DNA of 64,000 bases. It comes from Erythrobacteraceae bacterium CFH 75059 (GTDB lineage: Bacteria > Pseudomonadota > Alphaproteobacteria > Sphingomonadales > Sphingomonadaceae). The notes beneath the pieces are model-generated. The model worked only from the letters and a program-made list of their open reading frames with translations, ran no database searches and had not been told where the DNA came from. The translations under genes were made by a program, and so were the position numbers. Below are positions 25,969 to 35,958 of this stretch, piece by piece. Each line of letters starts with the position of its first letter. Positions within the stretch are counted from its first letter, which is position 1. Location: assembly GCA_004331795.1 (NCBI GenBank), contig SJSR01000003.1, positions 55,320 to 119,319 of the forward strand, written 5' to 3'.

Positions 25969-27138
25969 TCAGCCGAAGCCCATGACCTTCAGCATTCCGT
26001 CATTGATGCGGTGCACGTCGAACCGCTCCTCGGCGAGGGCGCGGCTTTCGCGGCCCATGCGCGCGATCAGGTCCGGGTTCTCGAGGAAGCGCCGCATGGC
26101 AGCCTCCAGCGCGCGGGGGTCGCGGACCGGCACCATGTAGCCGTTCACGCCTTCCTCGACGGTGTCACGGCATCCCGGCGCATCCGTCGTGATGACCGGA
26201 CGCGCCATGGCCATCGCTTCCTGTGTGCTGCGAGGCTTGCCTTCGCGGTAGGAGGGCAGCACGAACACGCTGCTGCGCGCGAGCCAAGGGCGGATGTCGG
26301 CGACCTGCCCGGGCCACTCGATGACGCCTTCCGCAACCCAGGACGCCACCACCTCGCGGGACAGCGCGCCCGGATTGGTGTCGAGGCCTCCGGCAAGGAG
26401 GAAGACCGTGTCGGGATTGGTCGCCTTGATCCGCCGTGCTGCCTCGGCATACTCCACGATGCCCTTTTCCCGCAGCAGCCGGGCGACAAGAATGAAGGTG
26501 ACGGGCGCCGTCACCGGATCGGCCGGCGGAAAGTGCGCCAGATCGACACCCGATCCCCGGACCATCGCCAGCTTCGCGCGCGGCAGCACTCCGCCCCCGC
26601 ACAGCACGGCGGCGTCGTCCTCATTCTGGAGGAACACCCTGTGGCAGAGCCGGAAGGCGATGCTGTAGAGCCGCGTGGCCGCCATCCGCAGCGCGCGTCG
26701 CTTGAGCGTGTCAGCCGACCCGTCGGAGGTGAAGACGTATCCGAGTCCGGCAACCATGGCAAAGCGGCGCGGCACGCCTGCCAGCGTCGCCGCGAGGGTG
26801 CCATAGATCACCGGCTTGATGAAATAGGCAAAGGTCATGTCTGGACGCAGTCGCCGCAAAGTGGCGACCAGCCTCAGCATGTCGACCATGTCGCGCGCCG
26901 GCCGCAATCCGGTCCGCTCGAGCGAAATGTCGATCGGCTCCGCGCCGAGCGCCCGGACTTGGGCGCGGGTCGTGGCGTCGTGATCCGGGGCGAGGGCATA
27001 CACGCGGCATCCGCGTTCCACGAAACGCCGGATCAGCGGTCCGCGAAAGTTCGCCAGTGAACCCGCGCCGCTGGTGATCAGCGCGATCGACCGGCTCTCG
27101 CCCTGCAGAACGCCGGGCCGTCTCTGATTGTCACCCAT
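25969..27138 (-). CDS. Glycosyltransferase family 4
   Basis: 389 residues with GT-B fold. The N-domain has ALITSGAGSLANFRGPLI and GLGYVFTSDG; the donor domain has FILVARLLREKGIVEYAEAA and SYREGKPRSTQEAMAMARPVITTDAPGCRDTV, the E-x7-E region of GT4. It should add one sugar to the lipid-linked repeat unit at the cytoplasmic face. The start overlaps the previous gene's stop by 8 bp, so it is part of the long minus-strand operon. The donor sugar is not predictable from sequence; sequence style is near GalNAc/GalNAcA-type transferases. Confidence 0.9.
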   Translation of the reverse strand: MGDNQRRPGVLQGESRSIALITSGAGSLANFRGPLIRRFVERGCRVYALAPDHDATTRAQVRALGAEPIDISLERTGLRPARDMVDMLRLVATLRRLRPDMTFAYFIKPVIYGTLAATLAGVPRRFAMVAGLGYVFTSDGSADTLKRRALRMAATRLYSIAFRLCHRVFLQNEDDAAVLCGGGVLPRAKLAMVRGSGVDLAHFPPADPVTAPVTFILVARLLREKGIVEYAEAARRIKATNPDTVFLLAGGLDTNPGALSREVVASWVAEGVIEWPGQVADIRPWLARSSVFVLPSYREGKPRSTQEAMAMARPVITTDAPGCRDTVEEGVNGYMVPVRDPRALEAAMRRFLENPDLIARMGRESRALAEERFDVHRINDGMLKVMGFG

Positions 27139-28198
27139 GCCGCGACTCCGCCGCCTGCTTCAGCGCGGCGGCCACGCGCGGGGCCTGCGAGGCAAGGGAA
27201 TAGGAACGCACCACCTTCTCGCGCCCGGCGGCGCCCATGGCTGACCGCAATCCCCTGTCGCTCAACAGGCGGTCCAGCGCCGAGGCCCACTGGGCGCCGG
27301 TCTGCGCGACGAAGCCTTCCTTGCCGTCCGCGACGAGATCGACGTTGACGCCGACCGGAGACGCCACCGTGGCGGCTCCGCAGGCCATGTACTGGATGAG
27401 CTTGTAGCCGCACTTCCCGCGCGCCCACGGCTCGTCGGGCAGAGGCATGATGCCGATGTCCATTGCCTGCACTTCGGCGATTTCCTGCTCCTCCGACCAG
27501 GCCACCGCGGTGACGCCGGGGACGATCGCCGCGCGGGGGGCGGCGCCCACCGCCCGGAAGAGGGCGCCGTGGTTGCGAACCACCGGCAGGATGTCGGGAA
27601 GCACCGGTTCGACATAGCGCCAGGTGCTGGGCGAGCCGATCCACCCGACCACCGGCGGCGCATCGTCGCGCAGCCGCGGAACATACGCATCGGTGTCGAC
27701 CACTGTCGGGACGACCTCGGCATGGCCCCCGGCCTGCGCCACATAGCTGGCAAGATAAGCGTTGCCGCACAGACAGACGGCGGCGCGGCGCATCAACGGA
27801 ACGAGCTTGCCGCCGAGCAGGTGCCGGACCGCAGCCGAGCCGGCGCTGTCGTACATGTGGAAGATGGCGTCATCGATGTCGTAGACGATGGGGATCCTGA
27901 CGAGCCGGGCGAGGATGCCGTCGATCACCGGCAGGAAGGGGAACAGCTCGTACTGGACCCACAACACGTCGAAGGCGCCTGCGGCGGCAACATCGCGCAG
28001 GCGTCTGGCATAGGCGGCAGCGATTTCCAGCCGCGGATGCGGTTCATCCACGGCCAGTCGTTCCATGTAGCGGTCGTCGAGCAGCGGACGCACCTCGATC
28101 TCGACACCATGCTGGCGGAGATGGGGCGCGAACTGCAGCAGCCGCTGCCGCGTGCTCGCCGCGCGGGCGCTGTATTTCGTCAGTGCCAGAACACGCAT
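27131..28198 (-). CDS. Glycosyltransferase, GT-B (family 4-like)
   Basis: 355 residues. It starts MRVLALTKYSARAASTRQRL, a frequent opening of GT4-like enzymes in polysaccharide loci. VYDIDDAIF and PPVVGWIGSPSTWRYVEP mark the inter-domain and donor regions, and RGKCGYKLIQYMACGAATVASPVGVN gives the donor-binding E/Q-like segment. Cytoplasmic or peripheral membrane enzyme of repeat-unit assembly. Eight base pairs separate it from the GT2 gene upstream and it overlaps the GT4 gene downstream, indicating one operon. Donor and acceptor unknown. Confidence 0.87.
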   Translation of the reverse strand: MRVLALTKYSARAASTRQRLLQFAPHLRQHGVEIEVRPLLDDRYMERLAVDEPHPRLEIAAAYARRLRDVAAAGAFDVLWVQYELFPFLPVIDGILARLVRIPIVYDIDDAIFHMYDSAGSAAVRHLLGGKLVPLMRRAAVCLCGNAYLASYVAQAGGHAEVVPTVVDTDAYVPRLRDDAPPVVGWIGSPSTWRYVEPVLPDILPVVRNHGALFRAVGAAPRAAIVPGVTAVAWSEEQEIAEVQAMDIGIMPLPDEPWARGKCGYKLIQYMACGAATVASPVGVNVDLVADGKEGFVAQTGAQWASALDRLLSDRGLRSAMGAAGREKVVRSYSLASQAPRVAAALKQAAESRHG

Positions 28199-28206
28199 GA
28201 CGAGGC

Positions 28207-29142
28207 TTACCGCCCGCCTTTCGTTCGCCGGCCGGCCATGTCGGCCAGCAGCATCCTGTAGGCACTGAGAACGGCGCCGGCATCGTCAAGCGAGCGCCGC
28301 AGCACCGCCTGGGCGAGGCGGGAGACCGGCTCGACCGCGAGCGTGGCTGCCGCGGTCACCACGAAGCCGGCCGGCGAAAAGTGGCGGCGTGCATAGATCA
28401 GCCGGCTGCGAAGGGAATAGAACAGGCGCCGCGCCTTGACCTTCTCGGATGTCCCGCCGCCGTAGTGATAGCCCGTGGCGCTGGCCAGGTAGAAGGTGTC
28501 CCAACCCGCCTGTTTGGCTCTGAGGGCGAAATCCACCTCTTCGAAATAGACGAAGTAGCGTTCGTCGAACCCGTTCAGCTGCTCGAAGAGCGGCCGCCTG
28601 ACCAGGAAGAAGGCGCCGATCACCTGGTCGACCACCCGGCTCTCCAGATGATCGAAGCTGCGCATGAAATGGGGCGTGAACACGCGCGGCAGCCGGTCCG
28701 CCAGGCCGAGCGCCTGACCCACATAGGTCGACGGGTCGGTGAAGTTGGCGCAGTGGCGCTCGACCGCGCCGGTTCTGCCCAGCAGGCGCACGCCGCAGAT
28801 GCCTACCCGCGCACCTTCGGGCGAGGTCATGAAGCGCAGCGCCTCGGGCAGGCCGCCGGCAATCAGCTGCGCGTCCGGATTGAGGAACAGGATGAAGGGC
28901 GCCGTGCACCGCGCGGCGCCGCGGTTGCAGGCTGCGGCGAAGCCGAGATTCTCGCCGGCGGCGTCGAACTCGATCCAGTCTTCCGCATGGCTCTCGGGAG
29001 CTAACGATCCGTCGGTCGACCCGTTGTCGACGACGATCACCCGGTCCACGCCTTCACGGTTGGTCCTGATCGAGGCGAGGCACTCCGCCAGCAGGTGTCC
29101 GGAGTTCCAGTTCACGATCACGATGTCCGCCCGCGCGCTCAT
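28207..29142 (-). CDS. Glycosyltransferase family 2 (rhamnosyltransferase-like)
   Basis: 311 residues. GT-A signature: IVIVNWNSGHLLAECLASI, VIVVDNGSTDGSL, ILFLNPDAQL (DxD-like metal site), and a basic C-terminal stretch after YFEEVDFALRAKQAGW. The GNSGDGS/NPD pattern and the YFxEExDF motif are common in rhamnosyltransferase-type GT2 enzymes, which fits the rfb genes for dTDP-rhamnose in the cluster. ATG 29142 is preferred (MSARADIV) and overlaps the polymerase stop as ATGA. A weak hydrophobic segment near the C-terminus may associate with the membrane. Confidence 0.88.
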   Translation of the reverse strand: MSARADIVIVNWNSGHLLAECLASIRTNREGVDRVIVVDNGSTDGSLAPESHAEDWIEFDAAGENLGFAAACNRGAARCTAPFILFLNPDAQLIAGGLPEALRFMTSPEGARVGICGVRLLGRTGAVERHCANFTDPSTYVGQALGLADRLPRVFTPHFMRSFDHLESRVVDQVIGAFFLVRRPLFEQLNGFDERYFVYFEEVDFALRAKQAGWDTFYLASATGYHYGGGTSEKVKARRLFYSLRSRLIYARRHFSPAGFVVTAAATLAVEPVSRLAQAVLRRSLDDAGAVLSAYRMLLADMAGRRTKGGR

Positions 29143-30170
29143 GACCCGAGCGTTCCTTCGACCGTGGCGCGGTAGGTGAACCACAACCCGTTCACCAGCA
29201 GCAGGCTTGGCATCACCAGCGCCATCAGCGGCGTGGTCGGGCGAAGCGCATAGAACAGCGTCGAGAACAGCAGCAGCTCGCTGAAGCGGAGCGCAATGAC
29301 CGGCGAGTCCCTGAACACGAACAGCGCGGCGATGCCGCCGATCGACAGGAGCAGGAAGGTCCGGCCATACGCTCCCGATTGCGGCACACGGAAGTAGAAG
29401 CCGGCCGCGATGGTGAGCATGAAGAGAATGTTCGACACCGAGAAGGCGTTGATGCTTTCGGATGCATTGGCGTTGTCGATGTAGCTGAACACGAGCGGAT
29501 TGAACTGCGCGAAGAGCTGCGCCAGATCCTGTCCGCCGATGCTGTAGGCCAGCAGGAGAACCCCGCCGATCGCCGCCGCGCCGATCAGGGCAACGCGGCC
29601 GGGCAGGAGCATCAGGGCCAGGCCGAGCGAGGTGAGGATCACCGTGCTGGAGTGGAAAAAGAACGCCGCCACCGCCAGCAGGACCGCCACCACGAACCGC
29701 CTCTGCCAGACGAAGTGGATGCTGGCGTAGCCGAGAGCGATCGCGAGCGACGCCCGGATCTGCGTGTATTCGAGGATCGGGTAGAACAGCAGGATGTAGA
29801 TCAGGGCGGCGAGCAGGGGATAGCGGAGGTAGCGCTCGAACAAGGCGAACTTGATTGCGAGGGCCACGAAGGCGGTCACCGTGTAGAAGGTGGGAAAGCT
29901 TGCCGAAAGCGGCACGGCGAAAACCCAGGCGGCGATCTCGTAACCCAGCTCGAAGCGGGATGCGCCGTAGAGGAAGGACGGCGAGATCAGGTTGTAGGCG
30001 GCGTAATACTCCTCGTAGTCACGCCCCCAGCCCAGCCAGCGGTTGCCTGCGGCAAGGGCGAGAACGACTGCCAGCGCGGCGAGAACCAGGCGCCTGACCA
30101 TCACCGCCGTGCGGTCGAGCACCTGATCTTCGGCTTTGGGTTGAAAGGGTTCTGAGCGCAGCATCAACAT
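29139..30170 (-). CDS. EpsG/Wzy-like polysaccharide polymerase
   Basis: 343 residues with about nine to ten predicted membrane helices. WGRDYEEYYAAYN near residue 48, EYTQIRASLAIALGY, and FHSSTVIL match the EpsG family of Wzy-like polymerases: a conserved aromatic/acidic loop after the first helix and the R/H motifs in the centre. Wzy joins lipid-linked repeat units in the periplasm. Being the only many-helix protein of this type in the cluster, it is the best polymerase candidate. It overlaps neighbours on both sides (7 bp and 4 bp). Confidence 0.8.
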   Translation of the reverse strand: MLMLRSEPFQPKAEDQVLDRTAVMVRRLVLAALAVVLALAAGNRWLGWGRDYEEYYAAYNLISPSFLYGASRFELGYEIAAWVFAVPLSASFPTFYTVTAFVALAIKFALFERYLRYPLLAALIYILLFYPILEYTQIRASLAIALGYASIHFVWQRRFVVAVLLAVAAFFFHSSTVILTSLGLALMLLPGRVALIGAAAIGGVLLLAYSIGGQDLAQLFAQFNPLVFSYIDNANASESINAFSVSNILFMLTIAAGFYFRVPQSGAYGRTFLLLSIGGIAALFVFRDSPVIALRFSELLLFSTLFYALRPTTPLMALVMPSLLLVNGLWFTYRATVEGTLGS

Positions 30171-31183
30171 GGTGGTGTCCGGCTCTCGGTCTTGCTCAGC
30201 CGCTTGCGCACTGCGCGCGTCAGGCGCCTCGCGAGTGTGATCGCCAGTGCCGGGTTCGGATAGTGCGCAAAGGCCGACAGCAGCAACCGCGCGGCCCGTG
30301 CAGGACGTCTCTCATTTAGATGGATCAAGCCGATGTCCGTGTACACGTTCGCCCGCGCGCGGCGTCGTAGCGGAGGCTGCACGAGCGTGTCGACCACTTG
30401 CAGACATATCTTGAGCTGCCGGTCGGTATTCCGATGAACGCCTCCCGCGTGGAGTCGATACCGACACAACACTATGTCATCAATGAACTCCATTTTGACG
30501 TGGTGCCTTGTCGCGCGCTCGGCGATCCGCAGAAAGGTTGGCCAGTCGTCGAGAACGTTCTGATCGCCCCATGCTCCAGCGCTCCGCAGCAGGTTTGCGC
30601 CAAAAACGGTCGACTGCAGCAGAAGAGGCTTGGGAAACGAGAGGCTCAGCAGACGCAAGCGCTCCTGCGGCTCTGATCCGATCAGGTCAGCCGTCTCTCG
30701 GCCATAGACAGGTTGCCCGTCGCGTTCCTCCATATATGCCGCCTGGCATATCCAGCACAGGTCATTTGCAGGCTGCGCCACCAGCCGCCGAATGCACTCG
30801 TCGAGACCGGAAGGCACATAGCAGTCGTCAGACGCGATGAACGCGACATAGTCGGTTCGCGTCTGCTTCAGACCAAGTGCCAGAGAGTCGGTCAAGCCGG
30901 CATTGGCTTTAGTAAAGATGCGAACGAACAATCGCGGGTCAAATGTTCGTTGCAAGAAAAACTCATCCGATCCGTCGCGAGATCCATCGTCAACAATGAT
31001 GAGTGAAATCAGATGCAGGTAATTGCTGTTCTCAATCGATTGAAGAAGTTCGTTAACGTATTCCAAATGATTGTACGAGCACAAAACAAGCGTCAGAATG
31101 CGCTGATCTTGATCTTCTCCCACCATCCGGGCTGGTTGCGGAGAACGAGGTGAATCCTGCCCGCTTTGTCCGTTCGCTGTCAT
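30164..31183 (-). CDS. Glycosyltransferase family 2
   Basis: 339 residues. GT-A core: LTLVLCSYNHLEYVNELLQS, LIIVDDGSRDGSDEF, and FIASDDCYVPSGLDE (D-D metal site), with the C-terminal half after DDWPTFLRIAE. ATG 31183 overlaps the flippase stop (ATGA). A longer frame starts at 31237 but lies inside the flippase gene. GC and codon use are lower here and in the flippase and Fdt genes than in the rfb genes, which suggests that this strain-specific part of the cluster was acquired separately. Confidence 0.88.
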   Translation of the reverse strand: MTANGQSGQDSPRSPQPARMVGEDQDQRILTLVLCSYNHLEYVNELLQSIENSNYLHLISLIIVDDGSRDGSDEFFLQRTFDPRLFVRIFTKANAGLTDSLALGLKQTRTDYVAFIASDDCYVPSGLDECIRRLVAQPANDLCWICQAAYMEERDGQPVYGRETADLIGSEPQERLRLLSLSFPKPLLLQSTVFGANLLRSAGAWGDQNVLDDWPTFLRIAERATRHHVKMEFIDDIVLCRYRLHAGGVHRNTDRQLKICLQVVDTLVQPPLRRRARANVYTDIGLIHLNERRPARAARLLLSAFAHYPNPALAITLARRLTRAVRKRLSKTESRTPPC

Positions 31184-32451
31184 ACGTTGCTCAGCCGCGT
31201 TTGTGAGCCGGAATATCGGACAAGCACGATGTACCACATTGCCCCAAGATACAGGATGTAGCTGATCAGATATGCCGCCGATGCGCCCTCAAATCCCATA
31301 ATACCCGTCAGAGCGACAGTCAGCATCCAGAGGGCAATGGCAAACAGTGTCTCCGTTACGATGAAGGTCTTCACCATTCCGCGACCAAGCATGACGAACG
31401 AAATGACCCAGCTCGCGATCTTGACGACATCGCCGGCTGTTTGCCACGCAAACAGTTGACGCATGGGAGCAAACTGATCCGTGAACAGAACGGAGATGAT
31501 CATGTCACGCGACAGGAAGATTGCTGCCGAAAGTACTGCCGACGCCGGGACGACGATGCTGAAGGTCTTGAGGATCTCTGTTCTGAGTTCGTCTGCAAGT
31601 CTGATTTCGGCCAAACGGGGAAGATAGTATAAAGTAAGAGTGGCCGTGATGAAGGAGAGATAGATGGTGCTGATCCGGTTCACCGCATCCCAGAAGCCGG
31701 CGTAGTCCAGGCCGAATTCCTGACCCAGGTAATTGCGAATGGCGATGTGGCTGATCGGCGTCACGACAGCCGTCGTCCCAGCCATCGCCACAAACCCGAG
31801 CAATCCGCGAAAGTGCGTGACGCTGAACGGGCCGAACAGATCGGTCCATCTGAACCAGGACGTTGTCGAAATCTGTTGCAGAGTGACGATGATGACGACC
31901 GCTTGATTGATGCTCAGGGCGATCAGCGCACCATAAAGACCGTTCGTGTAGGCAAGCGCGCCGGTCAGGCACAATCCAAGGATCGAGCCAGCGATGTTGC
32001 TGACCACGTACCGGCGGACCTCCTTTCTGCCGTTGAGGATGGACAGCAGGAGGGCATTGAAGCTCAGGAAGAACAAGCCTGCGGCAAGCCACAGAAAAAT
32101 GCTGGAAAAATCCTCGCTGTGCAGAAGTTCCTGAGCGAGCCAATGACGGGAGAAGATCAGGACTATTGCTGTCGCAAGTGTGGCGCCGAGCGTCATGATC
32201 GCTGCGGTCCGCCAGACAGCCCTCTGTTCGTGTTCTGAATCGAAGAACTGCGCGGTAAACTTCGTCACTCCCGTTCCGGTCGCGGCGGTTGCGAAGGTAT
32301 TCGCCATCGAGATCAGATTCTGGAACTGGCCGATCACCGCATAGCCCGCTGGTCCGACATAGACGGCGAGTATCTTGTTCAGCAGGAGCGCTGTGCCCAT
32401 TCTGATCGCGACAGCGGCGCCGTTGAGAGCACTGGTGCGGATCAGGGTCAT
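31180..32451 (-). CDS. wzx: O-antigen/lipid III flippase of the Wzx (WzxE-like) family
   Basis: 423 residues, about twelve membrane helices. It opens TLIRTSALNGAAVAIRMGTA, then LLLNKILAVYVGPAGYAVIGQF, the typical start of WzxE-like O-antigen translocases. It flips the undecaprenyl-linked repeat unit to the periplasm. WzxE handles units containing a 4-acetamido-4,6-dideoxygalactose in enterobacterial common antigen; here the Fdt genes make the related dTDP-Fuc3NAc, consistent with the similarity. It lies 12 bp downstream of fdtB and overlaps the next GT2 gene. Confidence 0.88.
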   Translation of the reverse strand: MTLIRTSALNGAAVAIRMGTALLLNKILAVYVGPAGYAVIGQFQNLISMANTFATAATGTGVTKFTAQFFDSEHEQRAVWRTAAIMTLGATLATAIVLIFSRHWLAQELLHSEDFSSIFLWLAAGLFFLSFNALLLSILNGRKEVRRYVVSNIAGSILGLCLTGALAYTNGLYGALIALSINQAVVIIVTLQQISTTSWFRWTDLFGPFSVTHFRGLLGFVAMAGTTAVVTPISHIAIRNYLGQEFGLDYAGFWDAVNRISTIYLSFITATLTLYYLPRLAEIRLADELRTEILKTFSIVVPASAVLSAAIFLSRDMIISVLFTDQFAPMRQLFAWQTAGDVVKIASWVISFVMLGRGMVKTFIVTETLFAIALWMLTVALTGIMGFEGASAAYLISYILYLGAMWYIVLVRYSGSQTRLSNV

Positions 32452-32463
32452 GTGCGCAACGTC

Positions 32464-33558
32464 TTAGAATTTGCGGATCGTCTTCACGACGTGGTCGACA
32501 TCGGCCTCGCTCATGAAGGGACTGATTGGCAGGCTCAGCACCTGTTGGTGAAGCGTCTCGCTCAACGGGAACGCTCCTGACTGCCAGCCAAGGTGCCGGT
32601 AGGCGGGCTGGAGATGCGGCGGCACGGGGTAGTGCACACCAGTCTCGACGCCATGGGCCTTCAGGTGTGCCGCCAACCTGTCCCGCTCGGGGTGCCTGAT
32701 GACATAAAGGTGCCAGACGGGTTCAGCCCATGTCGGCACCATCGGCGTGAGAAGATCGGTATGTGGCAGTTCCGAATTATAGTATGCGGCGACGTCGCGC
32801 CTACGGGCATTGTCACGATCCAGTCTAGTCAATTTGACGATCAGGAAGGCTGCCTGGATTTCGTCCAATCGACTGTTGACGCCAATCGCTTCATGACAAT
32901 ACTTGCGGTGTGACCCGTAATTGCGGAGCATGCTGATGTTTTGTGCATGCTCTTTGCTGCATGTGACCGCTCCCCCGTCACCGAGCGCCCCAAGGTTCTT
33001 GCCGGGGTAAAAACTCCATGCCGCCACGGACCCAGGGTCGCTGCCGATGCGCCTGCCTTTGTACCGCGCACCGTGAGCCTGGGCTGCATCCTCAATCAAG
33101 GCAAGGCCATGGCGCTCGGCCAAGGACCGAAGAGGATCAAGGTCTGCCGGTTGACCATACAGATGCACCGCGATCAGAGCCCGTGTCGCGGGCGTGATGG
33201 CCATTTCGACACGAGCCGGGTCCAGGTTGTAGGTCTCCTCGCACGGCTCCACCGGAACGATTGTTGCGCCGACGTGGGTGACGGCTAGCCATGTGGCGAT
33301 GAACGTGTTGCTTGGAACGATGACCTCGTCGCCCGGCCCCACACTCGCCGCGGTGAGTGCCAGCGAAAGCGCGTCCAAGCCGTTGCCCACTCCGACAGCA
33401 GACGGAGCGCCGCAATATTCCGCAAAAAGCCTTTCGAACTCCTCGACCTCTTTTCCGAGGATGAACCACCCCCGGGACACGACGCGTTCCGCGGCGGCGA
33501 GAAGGTCACGGCGCGTGGCGTCATCCACCGCTGCAAGATCAAGAAAAGGAACCCTCAT
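32464..33558 (-). CDS. fdtB: dTDP-3-amino-3,6-dideoxyhexose transaminase (FdtB-like, DegT family)
   Basis: 364 residues. PLP-dependent aminotransferase of the DegT/DnrJ/EryC1/StrS family: VGVGNGLDALSLAL, DEVIVPSNTFIATW, LIEDAAQAHGARYKGRRIG, and the Schiff-base lysine Lys187 in SFYPGKNLGALGDGG. C-terminal RLDEIQAAFL is the family dimer motif. With FdtA immediately upstream it should transaminate dTDP-3-oxo-6-deoxygalactose to dTDP-Fuc3N. QdtB (dTDP-Qui3N) is the close alternative. The start ATG is directly beside the fdtA stop. Confidence 0.9.
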   Translation of the reverse strand: MRVPFLDLAAVDDATRRDLLAAAERVVSRGWFILGKEVEEFERLFAEYCGAPSAVGVGNGLDALSLALTAASVGPGDEVIVPSNTFIATWLAVTHVGATIVPVEPCEETYNLDPARVEMAITPATRALIAVHLYGQPADLDPLRSLAERHGLALIEDAAQAHGARYKGRRIGSDPGSVAAWSFYPGKNLGALGDGGAVTCSKEHAQNISMLRNYGSHRKYCHEAIGVNSRLDEIQAAFLIVKLTRLDRDNARRRDVAAYYNSELPHTDLLTPMVPTWAEPVWHLYVIRHPERDRLAAHLKAHGVETGVHYPVPPHLQPAYRHLGWQSGAFPLSETLHQQVLSLPISPFMSEADVDHVVKTIRKF

Positions 33559-33993
33559 TCATTCACCGTTGAAATGCCGATTGTTCTGGCGAGCCTCTAT
33601 GTACTGGTCGTAGTCTCTGTAATAATCCGCCTCGTCGAATGCATTCGATGCGAGAACGAGGCACACGGAACCGGAGCTGAAGTTGCCAAGCTCACGCCAG
33701 ATCATCGGGCAGATGAGAAGCCCCTGGTACGGCCGATTGAGGTGAAAGGTCGTCTTTCGCAAACCATCGTCCAGCCCGACATCGAAACTGCCAGCAACCG
33801 AAATGATGAGCTGGCGCAAATCCTTGTGGGCGTGACCGCCCCGTTCTGCCCCGGCAGGAACATCGTACAGGTAGTAAATCCTCGAAATCTCGAACGGCAG
33901 ATGCCGCACACCTTCGACAAAGGTAAGATTACCGCGTGCATCCGCGATTTTGGGAAGCTCGATGATCGTGCAGAGATGCAGGAGAGGTGTCAT
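33559..33993 (-). CDS. fdtA: dTDP-4-oxo-6-deoxyglucose 3,4-ketoisomerase (FdtA-like cupin)
   Basis: 144 residues, one WxcM/FdtA cupin domain. The conserved core [14 protein letters not shown] provides His54 and His56, equivalent to the catalytic histidines of Fdt[18 protein letters not shown] and [16 protein letters not shown] follow the family. It moves the keto group from C4 to C3 of the rfbB product, creating the substrate for FdtB. QdtA differs only in C4 stereochemistry, so dTDP-Qui3NAc is the alternative product. Start overlaps the fdtC stop (ATGA). Confidence 0.9.
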   Translation of the reverse strand: MTPLLHLCTIIELPKIADARGNLTFVEGVRHLPFEISRIYYLYDVPAGAERGGHAHKDLRQLIISVAGSFDVGLDDGLRKTTFHLNRPYQGLLICPMIWRELGNFSSGSVCLVLASNAFDEADYYRDYDQYIEARQNNRHFNGE

Positions 33994-34457
33994 GCTCTGT
34001 CACGCCTGACAATACGGGCCGGATTGCCCACCACGGTCGCGAAGGCGGGGACGGACCGTGTGACCACCGCGCCGGCGCCGACCATCGCCCGCTCGCCGAT
34101 GGTGATCCCGGGAAGGATCGTGGCGTTGGCGCCGATGGAGGCCCCGCGCTTCACCACCGTGCGCGCGAAGCGTTCGGGATAGGCCTTGGAGCGGGGGCGC
34201 AGGTCGTTCGTGAACGTCGCATTCGGTCCGACGAAGACATCGTCTTCGAGGGTGATCCCGTCCCAGAGCTGCACCCCGCTCTTCACGGTCACGTTGTCGC
34301 CGACAACGACGTCGTTCTCGATCAGGACGTGGGCGCAGATGTTGCAGTCGCGCCCGATCCGCGCCCCGGCCATGATTACGCAGAACTGCCACACCCGCGT
34401 GCCGTCACCCACGGACGGGCTCTGGACCTCTGCGGACGGGTGGACGAAGGCTGGCAT
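33990..34457 (-). CDS. fdtC: Hexapeptide-repeat N-acetyltransferase (FdtC/WbpD-like)
   Basis: 155 residues, left-handed beta-helix acyltransferase with many hexapeptide turns ([70 protein letters not shown]). The opening [11 protein letters not shown] and VWQFCVI are typical of acetyltransferases acting on 3-aminosugar nucleotides. In this place it should acetylate the 3-amino group of dTDP-Fuc3N with acetyl-CoA, finishing dTDP-Fuc3NAc. First gene of the fdt-wzx-wzy-GT run, 46 bp after the initiating transferase. Confidence 0.88.
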   Translation of the reverse strand: MPAFVHPSAEVQSPSVGDGTRVWQFCVIMAGARIGRDCNICAHVLIENDVVVGDNVTVKSGVQLWDGITLEDDVFVGPNATFTNDLRPRSKAYPERFARTVVKRGASIGANATILPGITIGERAMVGAGAVVTRSVPAFATVVGNPARIVRRDRA

Positions 34458-34503
34458 GTCGGAAGAACTCTCGTCGCAAGGGTGACTGGTGGGCCGGCGA
34501 TCC

Positions 34504-35775
34504 TCATCGCGCTCCGAAGCCGGTCACCATAGTGCGTATGGTCCGCACCACAATGAGCAGATCGATCCACGGAGAGTACTGCTTGATGTAGTAGAAATCG
34601 TAATGCAGCTTGCTCCGCACCGCGTCCACATCGGCGACGTGCCCTTGGCAGACCTGTGCCCAGCCTGCAATGCCGGGCCGCACGATGTGACGGTAGCGGT
34701 AGAACGGGATTTCCTTCTCGTACCACCGGGACAGCACCACGGCTTCGGGCCGGGGTCCGATCAGGCTCATCTCCCCGCGCAGCACGTTGATCAGCTGCGG
34801 CAGCTCGTCGATGCGCGATTTGCGCAGGAACCGGCCGAGCGGGGTGATCCGGTGGTCCCTGTCACGGGTGATGGCAAGATCCCGCTCGTCGCGGTCATCG
34901 CCGTCCGCGACCCGCATGGTCCTGAACTTGTAGACCCAGAACGGGCGGCCTTGGTAACCGATCCGCTGCTGGCGGAACAGGGCAGGGCCGTCCGACGTGA
35001 GCCGCACGAGCAGACCGACGAGGAGCAGCAGAGGGAGAAGCAGGAGCCCGAGAACCGCCGCCGCGAGCCAGTCCAGCACAGCCTTGAAGACCATGTAATC
35101 CTGCCGCGGGGCGAGCGAGCCGAAGCTGTTCTCCGACAGGTGCTCGAGTTCCACCCGGCCGGTCAGCGATTCAATCAGATGCTTCACATGGAAGACCGAC
35201 ACCCTGTTCAGGGCATAGTCGGCCAGGCGGCGGTCCCATTCGCTCGGCAGATCGATCCGCAGATCGGCCGCGATGGCGTCGAGGTCGCTGATGTCGTCGT
35301 CGGGCGAGGTCAGCATGCGCCATGACACGTTCGGGATGTCGTGCAGCTGCCCGACCTGCCCGAAGGGGAGAACGCCGATCGTCAGCCGCTGCCGGCGCTG
35401 CGCCAGCACGGCCATGATGAAGAACCACAGCAGGGAAATGGCAAAGCCGGCCGAAAGGTTGACCCGGTTGTAGGGAATGCGCCCGAAGACGTAGACGATC
35501 AGGAGCGCGCCAAAGGCAGCCCCGAAGGCCGGCAACGTGTAGGCGAGCGCCTCCGAGCCGGGATAGGTGGCCACATTGCGCATCAGCCACGCGCCGAGCA
35601 CGATCGCCACCATGGTGCCGGCGAGGGTGTTGTTCAGAACGCCGATGTCGCCGGGTTCCGCATCGATGGCCAGCCGCAGGAGATAGGGCAGCACCGCCGC
35701 GAGCAGCACGCCCACGGGGATCTGGAAGCGGAGGCGGGTCCAGAAGCTCGCTCGCAGGGGGCGAAGAGCCGTCAT
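34504..35775 (-). CDS. Initiating polyprenyl-phosphate sugar-1-phosphate transferase (WcaJ/WbaP family)
   Basis: 423 residues. N-terminal membrane region with about four helices, a cytoplasmic loop domain (residues about 140-230), another helix, and the C-terminal bacterial sugar transferase domain: [53 protein letters not shown] and [14 protein letters not shown]. It starts repeat-unit synthesis by loading the first sugar phosphate on undecaprenyl phosphate. It opens the minus-strand operon and diverges from rfbC across a 183-bp gap that must contain both promoters. Hexose versus HexNAc specificity cannot be read with certainty. Confidence 0.92.
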   Translation of the reverse strand: MTALRPLRASFWTRLRFQIPVGVLLAAVLPYLLRLAIDAEPGDIGVLNNTLAGTMVAIVLGAWLMRNVATYPGSEALAYTLPAFGAAFGALLIVYVFGRIPYNRVNLSAGFAISLLWFFIMAVLAQRRQRLTIGVLPFGQVGQLHDIPNVSWRMLTSPDDDISDLDAIAADLRIDLPSEWDRRLADYALNRVSVFHVKHLIESLTGRVELEHLSENSFGSLAPRQDYMVFKAVLDWLAAAVLGLLLLPLLLLVGLLVRLTSDGPALFRQQRIGYQGRPFWVYKFRTMRVADGDDRDERDLAITRDRDHRITPLGRFLRKSRIDELPQLINVLRGEMSLIGPRPEAVVLSRWYEKEIPFYRYRHIVRPGIAGWAQVCQGHVADVDAVRSKLHYDFYYIKQYSPWIDLLIVVRTIRTMVTGFGAR

Positions 35776-35958
35776 CTCGGAAGAAGCCGGTCCGGGCGCG
35801 GCGCCGGTGAGGCCTCGCGGGGTGACAAGGCCCGCCGAACGCCGATCGTCTCGAGGAAAAGAATCGAAAAAGTCACGATGACCCGGACAGCGTTCCAGAA
35901 GGCATGCGGATTGGCAGCGCGGCGCAATAGCGGTTGTTCCGGCGGACGTGAATAGCTA